Shown here one piece after another: positions 1 through 10,046 of a stretch of 64,000 nt of DNA. The DNA lies in assembly GCF_003346815.1 (NCBI RefSeq), contig NZ_CP031217.1, forward strand, positions 2,232,001-2,296,000, given 5' to 3'. Made by a program: the position numbers and the translations under genes. This stretch comes from Halarcobacter bivalviorum. GTDB lineage: Bacteria > Campylobacterota > Campylobacteria > Campylobacterales > Arcobacteraceae. How positions within the stretch are numbered: position 1 is the first letter of the stretch; each line of letters opens with the position of its first letter. The notes under the pieces are model-generated. The model ran no database searches. It saw only the letters and a program-made list of their open reading frames with translations, and was not told where the DNA came from.

Positions 1-1325
1 TTGAAGACGTTACAATTGAAGGTAAAATTGTTTCTGTAAAAAACAGAGGTGGTTTTATTATTGAAGATGATTCTGGATTAGAATACTTCATGCCAATGGC
101 ACAATCTTACTTAAAAGCTCATGGAGCAATTGGTAAAAAAGTTAAAGCTAAAGTTTTAAAAGTAAACGAAGCTCAAAACTCTATTATTGTTTCTAGAAAA
201 AAACTTATTGAAGAATCTAAAGTAGAAAAAGATTCTAAAGTAAATGAAATCTTAGAAAAAAATGAACCAGTAATTGGTACAGTTAAAAAAATCACTTCTT
301 ATGGTATGTTCATTGATTTAGGTGGAATTGATGGTTTAGTAAACTACAATGAAATCTCTTATAAAGGACCAGTTAATCCGGCTAATTACTATAGTGAAGG
401 TGATGAAGTATCTGTTATTGTATTATCTTATGATAAAGCAAAACAACACTTATCATTATCAATTAAAGCTGCATTACCAAATCCTTGGGATGAAATTAAA
501 GATGAATTAGAAGTTGGTGATACAATTACTGTTACAGTTTCTAACTTTGAATCTTACGGTGCATTTGTTGATTTAGGAAATGATATTGAAGGTTTATTAC
601 ATATTTCTGAAATTTCATGGAATAAAAATCTTAAAAATCCAAAAGATTTATTAACTTTAGGTGAAGAAGTTAACGTTGAAGTTATCGAACTTGATGTTGA
701 TAAAAAAAGATTAAGAGTATCTTTAAAGAACTTACAAGAAAAACCATTCGCTAAATTTACAAAAGAAAACAAAGTTGGAGATGTAATCAAAGGTAAAATT
801 GCTACATTAACTGATTTTGGTGCTTTCGTTACAATTGGTGAAGTTGATGGTTTATTACACAATGAAGAAGCTTCTTGGGAATCTAATGCAAAATGTAAAT
901 CACTTTATAAAAAAGGTGATGAAGTAGAAGTTAAGATTATTAAAATTGATAGAGAAAAAGAGAACATCTCTTTATCTGTAAAAGAAATTTCTGAATCTCC
1001 TGCTAAAAAATTCCAAAATGAGCACAAAATTGGTGATATTGTAAAAGGTGCAGTAAAAGATAAAAAAGATTTCGGAATTTTCATTAAACTTGATGATAAT
1101 TTAGATGGTCTAATCAGAAATGAAGATTTTGGTCCATTAAATGTTGAAGAAGTTAATATTGGTGATGAATTAGAAGCAGTAGTAGTAAATATTGACACTA
1201 AGAAAAATAGAGTAAGATTATCAGTAAAAAGATTAGAGCAACAACAAGAAAGAGAAGTTTTAAAAGCTGTTAATGATGATACATCTATGACTTTAGGTGA
1301 TTTACTAAAAGATCAAATTAAATAA
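1..1325 (+). CDS. rpsA: 30S ribosomal protein S1 (5' end outside window)
   Basis: Ribosomal protein S1 binds mRNA on the 30S subunit and helps unfold and place it for initiation. The reading frame is open from base 3, so the N-terminus lies outside the window and the first in-frame ATG (base 90) is internal. Four full S1/OB-fold repeats are visible, each carrying a G.V..I..FG.F..L...GL..... pattern (for example SYGMFIDLGGIDGLV and DFGAFVTIGEVDGLLH). The end of another repeat lies before base 150. It is followed 12 bases later by serA on the same strand. Identification is firm; the total length is unknown. Confidence 0.96.
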   Translation, partial: EDVTIEGKIVSVKNRGGFIIEDDSGLEYFMPMAQSYLKAHGAIGKKVKAKVLKVNEAQNSIIVSRKKLIEESKVEKDSKVNEILEKNEPVIGTVKKITSYGMFIDLGGIDGLVNYNEISYKGPVNPANYYSEGDEVSVIVLSYDKAKQHLSLSIKAALPNPWDEIKDELEVGDTITVTVSNFESYGAFVDLGNDIEGLLHISEISWNKNLKNPKDLLTLGEEVNVEVIELDVDKKRLRVSLKNLQEKPFAKFTKENKVGDVIKGKIATLTDFGAFVTIGEVDGLLHNEEASWESNAKCKSLYKKGDEVEVKIIKIDREKENISLSVKEISESPAKKFQNEHKIGDIVKGAVKDKKDFGIFIKLDDNLDGLIRNEDFGPLNVEEVNIGDELEAVVVNIDTKKNRVRLSVKRLEQQQEREVLKAVNDDTSMTLGDLLKDQIK

Positions 1326-1337
1326 GGATTTGTGCAA

Positions 1338-2924
1338 ATGAGTAAACATACAATCGTAGTTTGTGATCATATTCATGAAGATGGTTTAAACATCTTACAA
1401 AACACTGAAGACATAAACTATGTATATGCAGCGGATATTGATAAAACAGCACTTTTAGATGTAATTAAAGATGCAGATGTTGCTATTACTAGATCTTCAA
1501 CTGATGTTGATGAAAAGTTTTTAAATGCAGCAATTAATCTTAAAGCAGTAATCAGAGCTGGAGTAGGATACGATAACGTAGATATGGAAGGATGTAGCAA
1601 AAGAGGAATCATTGCTATGAACGTTCCTACTGCAAATACAATTGCAGCAGTTGAGCTTACTATGGCTCATATGCTGTCTTGTATGAGAAAATTCCCTTAT
1701 GCACACAACCAATTAAAACAAGATAGAATCTGGAAAAGAGAAGATTGGTATGGAAATGAACTTTATGGTAAAAAACTTGGTGTTATTGGTTTTGGTAACA
1801 TAGGTCATAGAGTTGCACTAAGAGCTAAATCTTTTGAAATGGATGTAGTTACTTACGATCCTTATATTCCTTCTACAAAAGCAACTGATTTAGGTATTAA
1901 ATATACTACAAACTTTGAAGATATCTTAGCTTGTGATATTATTACTATTCATACTCCAAAAAATCAAGAAACAATTGATATGATTGGAGAAGAAGAGATT
2001 TCTAAAATGAAAGATGGAGTTATTTTAATTAACTGTGCTAGAGGTGGTTTATACAACGAAGAAGCACTTTATAATAACTTAAAATCTGGGAAAATTGCAA
2101 TGGCTGGTATTGATGTGTTCAAAACAGAACCTGCAACAGATCATCCTCTTTTAGATTTAAACAATGTAACTGTAACTGCACACTTAGGTGCAAATACAAA
2201 AGAATCTCAAAAGAAAATTGCTACTCAAGCAGCAGAGAATGCTATTGAAGCAGCAAGAGGGATTGCATATCCAAATGCACTTAACCTTCCAATTGATGAG
2301 AGTAAAATTCCTTCATTTGTAAAACCATATATTGAACTAACACAAAAAATGGCTTATTTAACAGCACAAATTGATAAATCAGCTATTAGATCTATTTCTG
2401 TATGTGCTCATGGAGAAATCAAAGATTATCTTGAGTCATTATCTACATTTGCAACAGTTGGTGCGTTAACAGCTTCAAGTGATACAGCTGAAATCAACTA
2501 TGTAAATGCTAAATTTATTGCAGAAGAGAAAGGTATCTCTTTTGATAATTGTGAATTAAATCATTGTACAGGTTATAGTAATAAAGTAACTATCAAAATC
2601 ACTACAGAAAAAGGTGTTAACACTATTTCTGGTACTGTATTTGATGAAGATGTACAAAGAATTGTTGAATTAAATGGTTTTGACTTCGATATTGAACCAA
2701 AAGGAAAATTAATCATTATGAGAAATACTGATGTTCCTGGTGTAATTGGAGAAGTTGGTAAATTATTAGGTGATAACAAAATTAATATCTCAGACTTTAG
2801 ATTAGCTCGTGGAAAAGATTCTGCATTAGCTGTAATTTTAGTTGATGAATCAATTAACCATAATCTATTAAATAAAATTAATAGCTTAGAGGCTGCAATT
2901 TCTGTAGCATATGCAGAAGTATAA
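1338..2924 (+). CDS. serA: D-3-phosphoglycerate dehydrogenase
   Basis: Oxidises 3-phosphoglycerate to phosphohydroxypyruvate with NAD, the first step of serine synthesis in the cytoplasm. About 528 residues, the long form of the family. Near residue 147 is the nucleotide-binding GVIGFGNIGH. Catalytic-region motifs NCARGG and AHLGANTKE follow. The C-terminus has the intervening domain and an ACT regulatory domain (NTDVPGVIGEVGKLL). The frame can begin with GTG at 1332, but AAGGA at 1324-1328 is nine bases before ATG 1338 and only three before GTG, so I chose ATG. It lies between rpsA and efp on the same strand and is probably co-transcribed with them. Confidence 0.96.
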   Translation: MSKHTIVVCDHIHEDGLNILQNTEDINYVYAADIDKTALLDVIKDADVAITRSSTDVDEKFLNAAINLKAVIRAGVGYDNVDMEGCSKRGIIAMNVPTANTIAAVELTMAHMLSCMRKFPYAHNQLKQDRIWKREDWYGNELYGKKLGVIGFGNIGHRVALRAKSFEMDVVTYDPYIPSTKATDLGIKYTTNFEDILACDIITIHTPKNQETIDMIGEEEISKMKDGVILINCARGGLYNEEALYNNLKSGKIAMAGIDVFKTEPATDHPLLDLNNVTVTAHLGANTKESQKKIATQAAENAIEAARGIAYPNALNLPIDESKIPSFVKPYIELTQKMAYLTAQIDKSAIRSISVCAHGEIKDYLESLSTFATVGALTASSDTAEINYVNAKFIAEEKGISFDNCELNHCTGYSNKVTIKITTEKGVNTISGTVFDEDVQRIVELNGFDFDIEPKGKLIIMRNTDVPGVIGEVGKLLGDNKINISDFRLARGKDSALAVILVDESINHNLLNKINSLEAAISVAYAEV

Positions 2925-2936
2925 TTAGGAGTAACT

Positions 2937-3500
2937 ATGGCAAATATTTCAATGAGTGACTTAAAAAAAGGTTTAAAAATTGAACTTGATGGTATTCCGT
3001 ATAAAATTACTGAATATCAACATGTAAAACCAGGGAAAGGTGCTGCATTCGTAAGATGTAAAATTAAATCATTTATCAATGGAAAAGTTATTGAAAAAAC
3101 TTTCCATGCTGGAGATAAATGTACTACTCCTGATTTACAACAAAAACAAATGCAATTTCTTTATGATGATGGAGAAATGCTTCAGTTCATGGACACAAAT
3201 ACATATGAACAAATTGGTTTAACTTATGACCAAGTTGGAGAAGCTTTTGATTGGATTATTGATGGAATGAATGTTGATATGATGTTCTTCAACGGTAAAG
3301 CAATCACAGTTGAACCTCCAATGACTGTAGAACTTAAAATTGTAGAAACACCACCTAACTTTAAAGGTGATTCTCAAGGTGGTAAAAAACCTGCTACTTT
3401 AGAATCTGGTGCTGTTGTACAAATTCCTTTTCACTTACTAGAAGGTGATATCATTAAGTGTGATACTAGAACTGGTGAGTACTTAGAAAAAGTAAAATAG
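2937..3500 (+). CDS. efp: Elongation factor P
   Basis: EF-P binds between the P and E sites and relieves ribosome stalling at proline runs. At 187 residues it is the normal length. The N-terminal KOW-like domain carries KPGKGAAF with Lys34 at the tip, the position that is post-translationally modified in many bacteria. No modification enzyme (epmA/epmB or earP) is in this window. Two OB-fold domains follow and the protein ends [12 protein letters not shown]. Start ATG 2937 has TAGGAG just upstream. It begins 12 bases after serA, and a strong hairpin terminator follows the stop codon. Confidence 0.97.
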   Translation: MANISMSDLKKGLKIELDGIPYKITEYQHVKPGKGAAFVRCKIKSFINGKVIEKTFHAGDKCTTPDLQQKQMQFLYDDGEMLQFMDTNTYEQIGLTYDQVGEAFDWIIDGMNVDMMFFNGKAITVEPPMTVELKIVETPPNFKGDSQGGKKPATLESGAVVQIPFHLLEGDIIKCDTRTGEYLEKVK

Positions 3501-3504
3501 TTTA

Positions 3505-3533
3505 GAAAAAAGAGAATAGTTTCTCTTTTTTCA
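3505..3533 (+). terminator. Terminator after efp
   Basis: A perfect 12-bp stem (3505-3516 with 3521-3532, loop TAGT) begins four bases after the efp stop codon. Its 5' arm is A-rich and its 3' arm is T-rich, so it could stop transcription in either direction. It closes the rpsA-serA-efp unit. Confidence 0.75.
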
Positions 3534-3544
3534 ACTATTTTAGA

Positions 3545-3658
3545 CTTTGTTTTGTGTTTTAAGAAAACACAACAAAGGCAGATGTGAACTAGCTCGCTAG
3601 AGCGTATTGTCGAAGCTGAGTGAAACAAAGCAAGACATTGTGAGATAGAACTATCTCA
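3545..3658. repeat. Cluster of intergenic hairpins
   Basis: Between convergent efp and ribD lie several inverted repeats without a credible gene. The first is at 3545-3575: TTGTGTTTT, loop AAG, AAAACACAA, extended outward by CTTTG/CAAAG with a two-base bulge. The second is CTAGC/GCTAG at about 3589-3600. The third is TGAGATAG (3641-3648), loop AA, CTATCTCA (3651-3658). The block at about 3581-3660 is visibly richer in G and C than its surroundings. A 65-codon minus-strand frame across it has no ribosome binding site and I do not accept it as a gene. It resembles REP-type intergenic sequence; function unknown. Confidence 0.5.
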
Positions 3659-3735
3659 AAACTTCCTCCTCTCTTATTTTTAACAGTTCGCTAACTTGCT
3701 AACTCTTAATTTTTATATTTATTTCATAAAACTAC

Positions 3736-3855
3736 AAAAGTCATATTTTTAAGTAAGGTCAAGGAAGAGAAGTAAATTTATGAAAGAATTTACTGTAGTA
3801 AATGACTGATTAAATTTTCTTATTTGACGAAGAGATTGCTAAAAAGATGGCTTTT
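3736..3855. repeat. Dispersed imperfect-palindrome element, copy A
   Basis: This is about 120 bp of non-coding sequence ending four bases before the ribD stop codon. The core (3759-3837) runs from TCAAGG through a central TTACTGTAGTAA to ACGAAGAGATT. The same layout and spacing occur at 53779-53858. The outer ends form imperfect inverted repeats: 3736-3751 (AAAAGTCATATTTTTA) against 3840-3855 (TAAAAAGATGGCTTTT), about 14 of 16 paired. The inner arms also pair loosely. It could be a MITE-like or REP-like element. There is no internal ORF. Confidence 0.6.
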
Positions 3856-3858
3856 ATT

Positions 3859-4866
3859 CTAGCCTTTTCTTTTTAAATAAATTATCTTCTCTTCACCTAT
3901 ATAATTTTCATGCACAATCTTAAAATCAATATCCAAATCATTTAAAGCATTTACACCTTTTCTAATCTTTGGACTTACAAGTAATACTAAATAATCAATT
4001 TTTTCTTTTAACTTATCCATTAAATTATAAGTGCCCTCAACCATAATAAATTTATAATCAAGTAATTTAAATAAATCATCACTTATTATTACTTCCCTAT
4101 TAGGTACTTTAAAAAGTGGGATATTTGTATCAAAGACTTTATTTTTAGAATATATCATTATATTTGGTGCACGCCCAGCGATATATCTTGCATCAAGGGT
4201 GGGTTTATCACTTCTTACTGTATTACCACCAATAAGCATTAAATCAATCTTATCTCTTAAAGTATGTACATATGCTTTTGCAATATGAGAAGAGATAGCT
4301 CCATCTATAGAGCCATTTAGTGTTTGAGCCATCTTATAAAAAATAAAAGTACCTTGTGTCCATTTTATGAAAGGATATAAAAGCTCATATGCTTCTTTTT
4401 TCATACAATCAATGCTTACTTCTATATTTGCAGATTTTAGTGTCTCACAGCCACCTCTTGCCTCTTTATTTATATCTTCGTGTGCTATTACAACTCTTTT
4501 AGGCTTTAATTCTTTTAAAAGATTTGCACATGCAGGAGTTCTACCAATATGATTACATGGTTCCAAAGTAACATAAATAGTACAATCTTCAAAAAAGTTA
4601 TTATGATTTCTAATTAAATAATCATGAATATCATGGCTAGAACTTTTTGTTTTAAGTACATCATTAGGATATTTACTTAAATATGCTGTTTTTAAAGCAT
4701 TAACCTCTGCATGAGGTTTACCAGCTTCTTTATGAGCTTCAATTGCTAATATCTCACCATTTTTAACTACTACACATCCAACAGCAGGATTAGGATAAGT
4801 TAATAACTGATATTTCCATGCTTCATCTATTGCTAACTTCATATAAAAATTATCATCAATTTTCAT
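3859..4866 (-). CDS. ribD: Bifunctional riboflavin biosynthesis deaminase/reductase RibD
   Basis: Converts the GTP cyclohydrolase II product to 5-amino-6-ribitylaminouracil phosphate by deamination and then reduction. The N-terminal deaminase domain shows H52-A-E54 and the zinc-binding PCNHIGRTPAC. The C-terminal reductase half begins near FIFYKMAQTLNGSIDG and has the LMLIGGNTVRSDKPTLDAR motif. The frame is open further upstream, but that extension runs into the terminator of the rimP operon. ATG 4866 has GAGG five bases before it, so I start there (335 residues). It is the last minus-strand gene before convergent efp. Confidence 0.94.
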   Translation of the reverse strand: MKIDDNFYMKLAIDEAWKYQLLTYPNPAVGCVVVKNGEILAIEAHKEAGKPHAEVNALKTAYLSKYPNDVLKTKSSSHDIHDYLIRNHNNFFEDCTIYVTLEPCNHIGRTPACANLLKELKPKRVVIAHEDINKEARGGCETLKSANIEVSIDCMKKEAYELLYPFIKWTQGTFIFYKMAQTLNGSIDGAISSHIAKAYVHTLRDKIDLMLIGGNTVRSDKPTLDARYIAGRAPNIMIYSKNKVFDTNIPLFKVPNREVIISDDLFKLLDYKFIMVEGTYNLMDKLKEKIDYLVLLVSPKIRKGVNALNDLDIDFKIVHENYIGEEKIIYLKRKG

Positions 4867-4885
4867 TTTGCCCTCATTTTTATGT

Positions 4886-4920
4886 AAAAAAAAAGGAAGT
4901 TGAAATATCAACTCCCTTTT
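4886..4920 (-). terminator. Terminator after rimP
   Basis: On the minus strand GGGAGTTGA (4916-4908), loop TATT, TCAACTTCC (4903-4895, one G-T pair) is followed by nine T (4894-4886). It sits between rimP and ribD and ends the infB-rbfA-rimP unit. It also argues against the longer ribD start, which would lie inside it. Confidence 0.8.
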
Positions 4921-4940
4921 TAGATTATTTTATACTGTTT

Positions 4941-5369
4941 TTACCATTCAAAGTAAGTAGAAGCAGATGAAATTTCATCATAAGTTATAATCTCTTCACC
5001 ATGCTCTGTTTTAATTTTAACTTCACTATCATCAGCAAATATTAATTCTCCTGAAATAGTATTTTTTTCAAAATCTTTTAATTTTACTTTTTCACCTATT
5101 GAGGCTTTATAGTGTCTAGGATTTTTTAATTTTCTTTCAATTCCTGGAGAACTAACTTCTAAATTATATTTTCCATTCATTGGTTCATCTAAATCTAAAA
5201 TTGGTGAAATCATTCTTGATATCTCTGCACATTTATCAAGATTAATTCCATCTTTAGATGTTACATATACTCTAAAAATATTTGCATCATTCTCTTTTAA
5301 AGTAACAATATCATAAACCTCTGCACCACATCCTTGTACTGCAATTTCAATTGATTCTTCTAAATTCAT
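4941..5369 (-). CDS. rimP: Ribosome maturation factor RimP
   Basis: RimP assists late assembly of the 30S subunit. At 142 residues it has normal length. The family pattern is visible in the N-terminal domain ([10 protein letters not shown]..., then the [23 protein letters not shown] region typical of RimP) and in a C-terminal SH3-like domain. ATG 5369 overlaps the rbfA stop by four bases (ATGA), which implies coupled translation. The order infB-rbfA-rimP is widely conserved. Confidence 0.93.
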   Translation of the reverse strand: MNLEESIEIAVQGCGAEVYDIVTLKENDANIFRVYVTSKDGINLDKCAEISRMISPILDLDEPMNGKYNLEVSSPGIERKLKNPRHYKASIGEKVKLKDFEKNTISGELIFADDSEVKIKTEHGEEIITYDEISSASTYFEW

Positions 5370-5725
5370 GATTCACTCTTTTTATCTTTTTGTATTTGTC
5401 TAAATAAATCTTCAATACTTTTTGATGACTCTAAAGATTTATCATTTACAAATTTAAAATTAGGACATTTATACCAACCAGTAGCACTTAAAACATATGA
5501 TTTAATTCTACCACTTGCTTTTGTTAAAGCTGAAATTACACCTGGAATTTCTTTGTCCTCAAAATCGCTTCCATCAAAATAAACTATTGCATCATATTTA
5601 CCATTTTTGCAGTTTACTCCCGTAATTGGAAGAGATCTTATTCTTTCATCACTAAGTGTAGATAGAGCTTCTGGAATAAGCTCCATCAGTAAAGATTCAG
5701 TTCTTTGAAGATTAATACTTTTCAC
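5366..5725 (-). CDS. rbfA: Ribosome-binding factor A
   Basis: A small KH-fold protein that binds the 16S 5' helix and is needed for 30S maturation, especially in the cold. At 119 residues it is typical. Recognised from its position between infB and rimP and from the family pattern: [14 protein letters not shown] at the N-terminus, an [17 protein letters not shown] strand region, and a late [10 protein letters not shown] segment. The start is GTG at 5725 with AGGT upstream. It begins nine bases after the infB stop and overlaps rimP by four. Confidence 0.9.
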   Translation of the reverse strand: MKSINLQRTESLLMELIPEALSTLSDERIRSLPITGVNCKNGKYDAIVYFDGSDFEDKEIPGVISALTKASGRIKSYVLSATGWYKCPNFKFVNDKSLESSKSIEDLFRQIQKDKKSES

Positions 5726-5734
5726 TAAACTACC

Positions 5735-8398
5735 TTACAGTTCAATTTCTCTTTTTTCTTCAATCTGAATAAATGTTTCGATGAAATCTCCAACTTTAAT
5801 ATCATTGAATTTATCAAACATAATACCACACTCGAATCCATTTGATACTTCTTTAACATCATCTTTAAATCTTTTTAATGATGAAATTTTACCAGTATAA
5901 GTTACAACACCATCTCTAATGATTCTTGCATGTCCGCCTCTGATTACTTTACCATCAGTTACGAAACATCCTGCAACTGTTCCAATTTTAGGAACAACAA
6001 ATGTATCTCTAACTTCTGCTTGTCCAGTATTTTCTTCTCTAATTACTGCACTCATCATACCAGAAAGAGTATCTTTTACATCATCAATTAAATCATAAAT
6101 AATTGAATATGTATTAATTGTAATACCATCAGCTTTTGCTTTATTTTTAACTGAACCAGTAGGTCTTACATTAAATCCTAAGATAATACAACCCTCAGAT
6201 GCACCTGCAAGGATTAAATCTGATTCTGTAATTCCTCCAACACCAGAGTGAACTACTTTTACTTTTACTTCATCATTTTGGATTTTTTCTAAAGAACCTT
6301 TAATTGCTTCTAAAGAACCAGCAACATCAGTTTTAATAATAACTGGTAACTGTTTTAATTTACCTTCTGCAATAAGTCCACTCATCTCTTCTAATGATAC
6401 TTTAGTAGATTTTGATAACTCTTTTGCTCTTGCATGTTCTGCTCTTTTTGTAGCAATTTCTCTTGCTTCTTTATCAGAATCTTGAGCAACCATAATAGCA
6501 CCTGCAACTGGAACTTCATTTAATCCTAATACTGTACCTGTCTCAGATAAACCTAATGATTTAACTTGTTGACCCATATCATTTGTAATTGCTTTAACTC
6601 TACCAAAAGTAGTATCACAAACAATATTATCACCAACTTTTAATTCTCCATTTTGAACAATAATTGTAGCAACAGGTCCTCTACCTTTTTCTAATGATGC
6701 TTCAACTACAGTTGCTTTTGCTTTTGCTTCTGGATCAGCTTTAAGTTCTAAGATTTCAGATTGAAGTAAAATATTTTCTAATAAATCATCAATACCTTCA
6801 CCTGTAAGTGCAGAAACACCAATAAACTCAATATCTCCACCCCAATCAACAGGAGTCATCTCTTTTTCTGCCATTTGAGCTTTTACCATATCCATATTTG
6901 CAGTTTCTTTATCAATTTTATTAACTGCAACAATAATAGGACAACCTGAAGCTTTTGCATGAGAAATAACTTCTTCTGTTTGTTGTTTTACACCATCATC
7001 AGCTGCAACAACAATAATAATAATATCAGTTACTTCTGCACCTCTTGCTCTCATTGCTGAGAAAGCGGCGTGACCTGGTGTATCTACAAATGTAATTTTC
7101 TCACCATTTTGTTCAATTGTATATGCAGAGATATGTTGAGTGATTCCACCCGCTTCACCTGCTGCAATTTTAGATGTTCTAATTTTATCTAATAATGAAG
7201 TTTTACCATGATCAACATGTCCCATGATAGTAACAACTGGTGGTCTTGTTTTGAAGTTAGTCTCATCAATCTCTTCTTCTTGATAATCTCCAACATAGTT
7301 TGCATCTTCTAAAGCATCTTTAACAGTTACTTCAATTCCAAACTCTTCACCAAGAATCTCTAATTCATCTTGTTTTAAGAAGTCATTTTTAGTAACCATC
7401 ATTCCAAGACCAAATAATACAGTGATAACTTCAGCTGGTGATTTTCCACAAGCCTCTGCAAATTCATATACTCTTACATCTTCAGGAATTGTTATTTCTG
7501 TGATTTCTACTTCTTCAACTTCTCTTTTGATTCTTTTCTTTCTTTTTCCTCTTTTTAAACCTTGAGGTCTATTACCAAATGCAGCTGGTCTAGAAGATCT
7601 ACTTTGTTTTTTATCATTTGACGTATTTTTTGGCTCATCAAATAATTTAGAACTATCTGTTAATCCCATATCAAGTAATACAACTTCTTCACCTAATAAA
7701 GACTCATCACTACTATTTGAGAATTCAGATTCATTTGTTCTTTCAATATCAATTACTTTACCATGATCATGAGCTTTTGGAGGTTGTTTTTTCTTCTCTT
7801 TTTTCTTAGCAATTCTTAGCATTTGTGCTTTTGAATCTAAGTTTTCTTTAGGTTCTTCTGTTTTCTCATTACCACCTAAAATTTCACTAAGAGATTTCAT
7901 TGCCTTTTTAGGTTGAGTTTCAACTGATTTATTTTCTAAAGATATATTATCTACTAAATCATCTTTTGGCTTCTTCTTTTTAATAATCTTAAGCCCTCTT
8001 CTTTTTGGAACAACTCTTTTTGGAGCTACACTTTTAACGCTTTCTTCTTTTGGCTCTTCTTCTTTTTTTGGCTCAATTGTTTCTTCAGTTTTAGTCTCTA
8101 AAGTTTCAACTTTTTTTACTTCTACTTTTTCTTCAGTTTTAGTTTCAACTTTTTTTGGCTCTTCTTCTTTTTTTGGCTCTTCTTTTTTCTTAACTACTTT
8201 TTTAGCTGCTGGTTTTTTTGCAAGTTTATCACTTTTCCCAGTCATAATGTAGTTTGCAATCTCTTCTGCATCTTCAAATGAAACTGCTGTTTGAGGTGAT
8301 TTAAGTTCTATTCCTAAATCTTTAGCTTTAGCAATTACTTCTGTGCTGCTAGCTCCTGCTTCTTCAGCAATTTCATATACTCTTACGTTATCTGACAT
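5735..8398 (-). CDS. infB: Translation initiation factor IF-2
   Basis: A GTPase that delivers initiator tRNA to the 30S subunit. 887 residues. The order is an N-terminal IF2_N domain ([11 protein letters not shown]), a long Lys/Glu-rich linker (about 55-240) with repeated [13 protein letters not shown]-like units, a second IF2_N module ([11 protein letters not shown]), then the G domain with GHVDHGKT near 392, DTPGH near 438 and NKID near 492, followed by domains II-IV. ATG 8398 lies inside the end of the ylxR frame (11-base overlap), with AAGGAG 12 bases upstream. The repeated linker is the only unusual part, and such linkers are normal for IF-2. Confidence 0.98.
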   Translation of the reverse strand: MSDNVRVYEIAEEAGASSTEVIAKAKDLGIELKSPQTAVSFEDAEEIANYIMTGKSDKLAKKPAAKKVVKKKEEPKKEEEPKKVETKTEEKVEVKKVETLETKTEETIEPKKEEEPKEESVKSVAPKRVVPKRRGLKIIKKKKPKDDLVDNISLENKSVETQPKKAMKSLSEILGGNEKTEEPKENLDSKAQMLRIAKKKEKKKQPPKAHDHGKVIDIERTNESEFSNSSDESLLGEEVVLLDMGLTDSSKLFDEPKNTSNDKKQSRSSRPAAFGNRPQGLKRGKRKKRIKREVEEVEITEITIPEDVRVYEFAEACGKSPAEVITVLFGLGMMVTKNDFLKQDELEILGEEFGIEVTVKDALEDANYVGDYQEEEIDETNFKTRPPVVTIMGHVDHGKTSLLDKIRTSKIAAGEAGGITQHISAYTIEQNGEKITFVDTPGHAAFSAMRARGAEVTDIIIIVVAADDGVKQQTEEVISHAKASGCPIIVAVNKIDKETANMDMVKAQMAEKEMTPVDWGGDIEFIGVSALTGEGIDDLLENILLQSEILELKADPEAKAKATVVEASLEKGRGPVATIIVQNGELKVGDNIVCDTTFGRVKAITNDMGQQVKSLGLSETGTVLGLNEVPVAGAIMVAQDSDKEAREIATKRAEHARAKELSKSTKVSLEEMSGLIAEGKLKQLPVIIKTDVAGSLEAIKGSLEKIQNDEVKVKVVHSGVGGITESDLILAGASEGCIILGFNVRPTGSVKNKAKADGITINTYSIIYDLIDDVKDTLSGMMSAVIREENTGQAEVRDTFVVPKIGTVAGCFVTDGKVIRGGHARIIRDGVVTYTGKISSLKRFKDDVKEVSNGFECGIMFDKFNDIKVGDFIETFIQIEEKREIEL

Positions 8399-8666
8399 GC
8401 GTTAAAATCTCCTTAAGTTGTCCTATGTAGTTATCTTTATTTTTACACTCTCTACAAAGTGCTTTTTCTAGTTTTTTTATATTTTTAGTGTTTTCAGTCT
8501 CTTCTTCTAAAATTGAAATACACTCTTTACAGATATAAAAACTTCTTCCTTTGTTATCGAAAGCATAAATTTTTTTATCTTTGCTCTTAAATCTTAGCAA
8601 CACATTTTGTTCAAATTTGTTTCTACAAACAATACATGTTCTAATGGGCTTTTTCAAAATAGTCAA
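8388..8666 (-). CDS. ylxR: YlxR-family RNA-binding protein (DUF448)
   Basis: 92 residues. The family signature RTCIVCR is at residues 9-15, and a second Cys pair (ICKEC) follows a GRSFYIC segment, which fits the YlxR fold. In other bacteria it sits between nusA and infB, and it has been reported as a regulator and as an RNase P modulator (RnpM). I only claim family membership. Start is TTG 8666 with AGG upstream; an internal TTG at 8657 lacks a site. It overlaps infB by 11 bases, so the two are probably co-translated. Confidence 0.85.
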   Translation of the reverse strand: MTILKKPIRTCIVCRNKFEQNVLLRFKSKDKKIYAFDNKGRSFYICKECISILEEETENTKNIKKLEKALCRECKNKDNYIGQLKEILTHVR

Positions 8667-8700
8667 TATAATACCTAATTTTTACTTAAACTTATTATTT

Positions 8701-9582
8701 TTAGTCTTCTACTCTAACTCCATCATTATCAAAGTTACGAGAGATAACTTTAAAATGAGGGAACCTTTTTTTAAGTTCAGCTTCAATTCTTTGAGCATCA
8801 TCTCTATGTGACATAGAGAATAAAGTTGAACCCGAACCAGAAAGAGTACTCATAAGTGCACCACTTTTAAGTGCCGTTTTTTGAACATCAAAAAGCTCAG
8901 GCATCTGTTTCATTCTATATTTTTGATGTACTTTATCCAATGAAGCTGCTCTTAACATATCCCAATTTTCAGTCATAAATGCTGCTGTCAATAAAGAAGA
9001 GTGTGAAATATTAAATACTGTATCTTCTTTTGAATATTTAAAAGGCAATGCTTTTCTTGCAAGTTGAGTTGAAATAGGCCTATTTGGAATTACAACAATC
9101 GCTTTTAATGATTTTGGTAAAGTTTTTCTAATAAACTTAACTTCATTATCTTGTACTGTTGCAACATTAAATCCACCCATTACAGCTGGCGTAATATTAT
9201 CAGGGTGATTTTCATATGCTAAGGCTAAGTTTAATAACTTTTGCTTATCTAACTTAATACCTTCTATTGCATATGCACTTGCAATTGCTGAAACAATTAC
9301 TGCTGATGAACTTCCTAATCCTCTTGATAATGGAACTTCATTTGTAAATTCAAATCTAAAATGTCTTTTTCTTTTTGAAAGATTATGATAGAAATCATTA
9401 AAAATAGCAATAAACATATTGTTATCTTTAAGAACTGGATTATTAGAACCCTCTCCTCTTAATGACACACTATGGAATTTTGAAGGTCTTATTATTACTT
9501 GATTATGTAATGAAATTGCTAAACCAAGTGTATCAAATCCTGGTCCTAAATTAGCACTTGTTGCTGGAACACTAATTCTCAA
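8701..9582 (-). CDS. thrB: Homoserine kinase
   Basis: Phosphorylates homoserine on the way to threonine. GHMP kinase family, 293 residues. The N-terminal [16 protein letters not shown] motif is diagnostic, the ATP-binding [16 protein letters not shown] glycine loop follows, and [13 protein letters not shown] is near the C-terminus. The start is TTG 9582 with AGGA seven bases upstream. It follows the tsaB-like gene by 11 bases and precedes ylxR by 34, matching the order I recall from Campylobacter. Confidence 0.95.
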   Translation of the reverse strand: MRISVPATSANLGPGFDTLGLAISLHNQVIIRPSKFHSVSLRGEGSNNPVLKDNNMFIAIFNDFYHNLSKRKRHFRFEFTNEVPLSRGLGSSSAVIVSAIASAYAIEGIKLDKQKLLNLALAYENHPDNITPAVMGGFNVATVQDNEVKFIRKTLPKSLKAIVVIPNRPISTQLARKALPFKYSKEDTVFNISHSSLLTAAFMTENWDMLRAASLDKVHQKYRMKQMPELFDVQKTALKSGALMSTLSGSGSTLFSMSHRDDAQRIEAELKKRFPHFKVISRNFDNDGVRVED

Positions 9583-9593
9583 TCTATTTTCCT

Positions 9594-10046
9594 TTATACC
9601 GCAGGTAAATTATATATTGGCAAAGTCTCATCACTAAAATTTATACTATTTAGTTGCTTTGGCAATTTAAAATCCGACATTTTAGTATCTTTATCTAAAA
9701 AATCTACTTTAATACCAGTTGCTGAGTTTATAAAATACTTTTTTCCTAAAGCTTTTATTGGACTATTTTCATTAAACTCAAAACCACTACAAGCAAAAAA
9801 CTCTATATTTTTAGTGATTGATATTGTTTTTAAAAATACATAAGCTACTTTAATTGCCATATATGAACCTGGAGTATTTACATATGTAACTCTTTTTATA
9901 TCATATTCTTCTAATAAATTCTCAAAAATTGTAGGTAAAATATCAGAAGTCATACCCTCTTTATTTATCTCTTCAATTAAAACTTTATCTTTATAAATTC
10001 CAATTAGAAGAGGATTGGCTATACTTATAACTAAAGCTTCTATCAA
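9594..10046 (-). CDS. tsaB: Short TsaB-like protein (tRNA t6A synthesis)
   Basis: In most bacteria TsaB is the dimerisation partner of TsaD for N6-threonylcarbamoyladenosine on tRNA. This protein has 150 residues against about 230 in E. coli. The N-terminal ASKHA-like lobe is recognisable: [19 protein letters not shown] at the start and [21 protein letters not shown], corresponding to the GPGSFTGLRIG region of TsaB. Much of the C-terminal lobe is missing. TTG 10046 overlaps the lpxC stop (TTGA). Position between lpxC and thrB agrees with other Campylobacterota. The call is by weak similarity and context. Confidence 0.65.
   Translation of the reverse strand: MIEALVISIANPLLIGIYKDKVLIEEINKEGMTSDILPTIFENLLEEYDIKRVTYVNTPGSYMAIKVAYVFLKTISITKNIEFFACSGFEFNENSPIKALGKKYFINSATGIKVDFLDKDTKMSDFKLPKQLNSINFSDETLPIYNLPAV

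Noticed and set aside
3431-3628. 65-codon minus-strand frame after efp
   Set aside because: It overlaps the efp end, crosses a strong terminator and hairpins, has no ribosome site, and its composition fits non-coding repeat sequence.
4867-4911. Upstream extension of ribD
   Set aside because: It lies within the rimP terminator; ATG 4866 has a good GAGG site.
8040-8210. Tandem-like DNA repeats in infB
   Set aside because: They encode the Lys/Glu-rich linker normal for IF-2, so they are not an independent repeat element.
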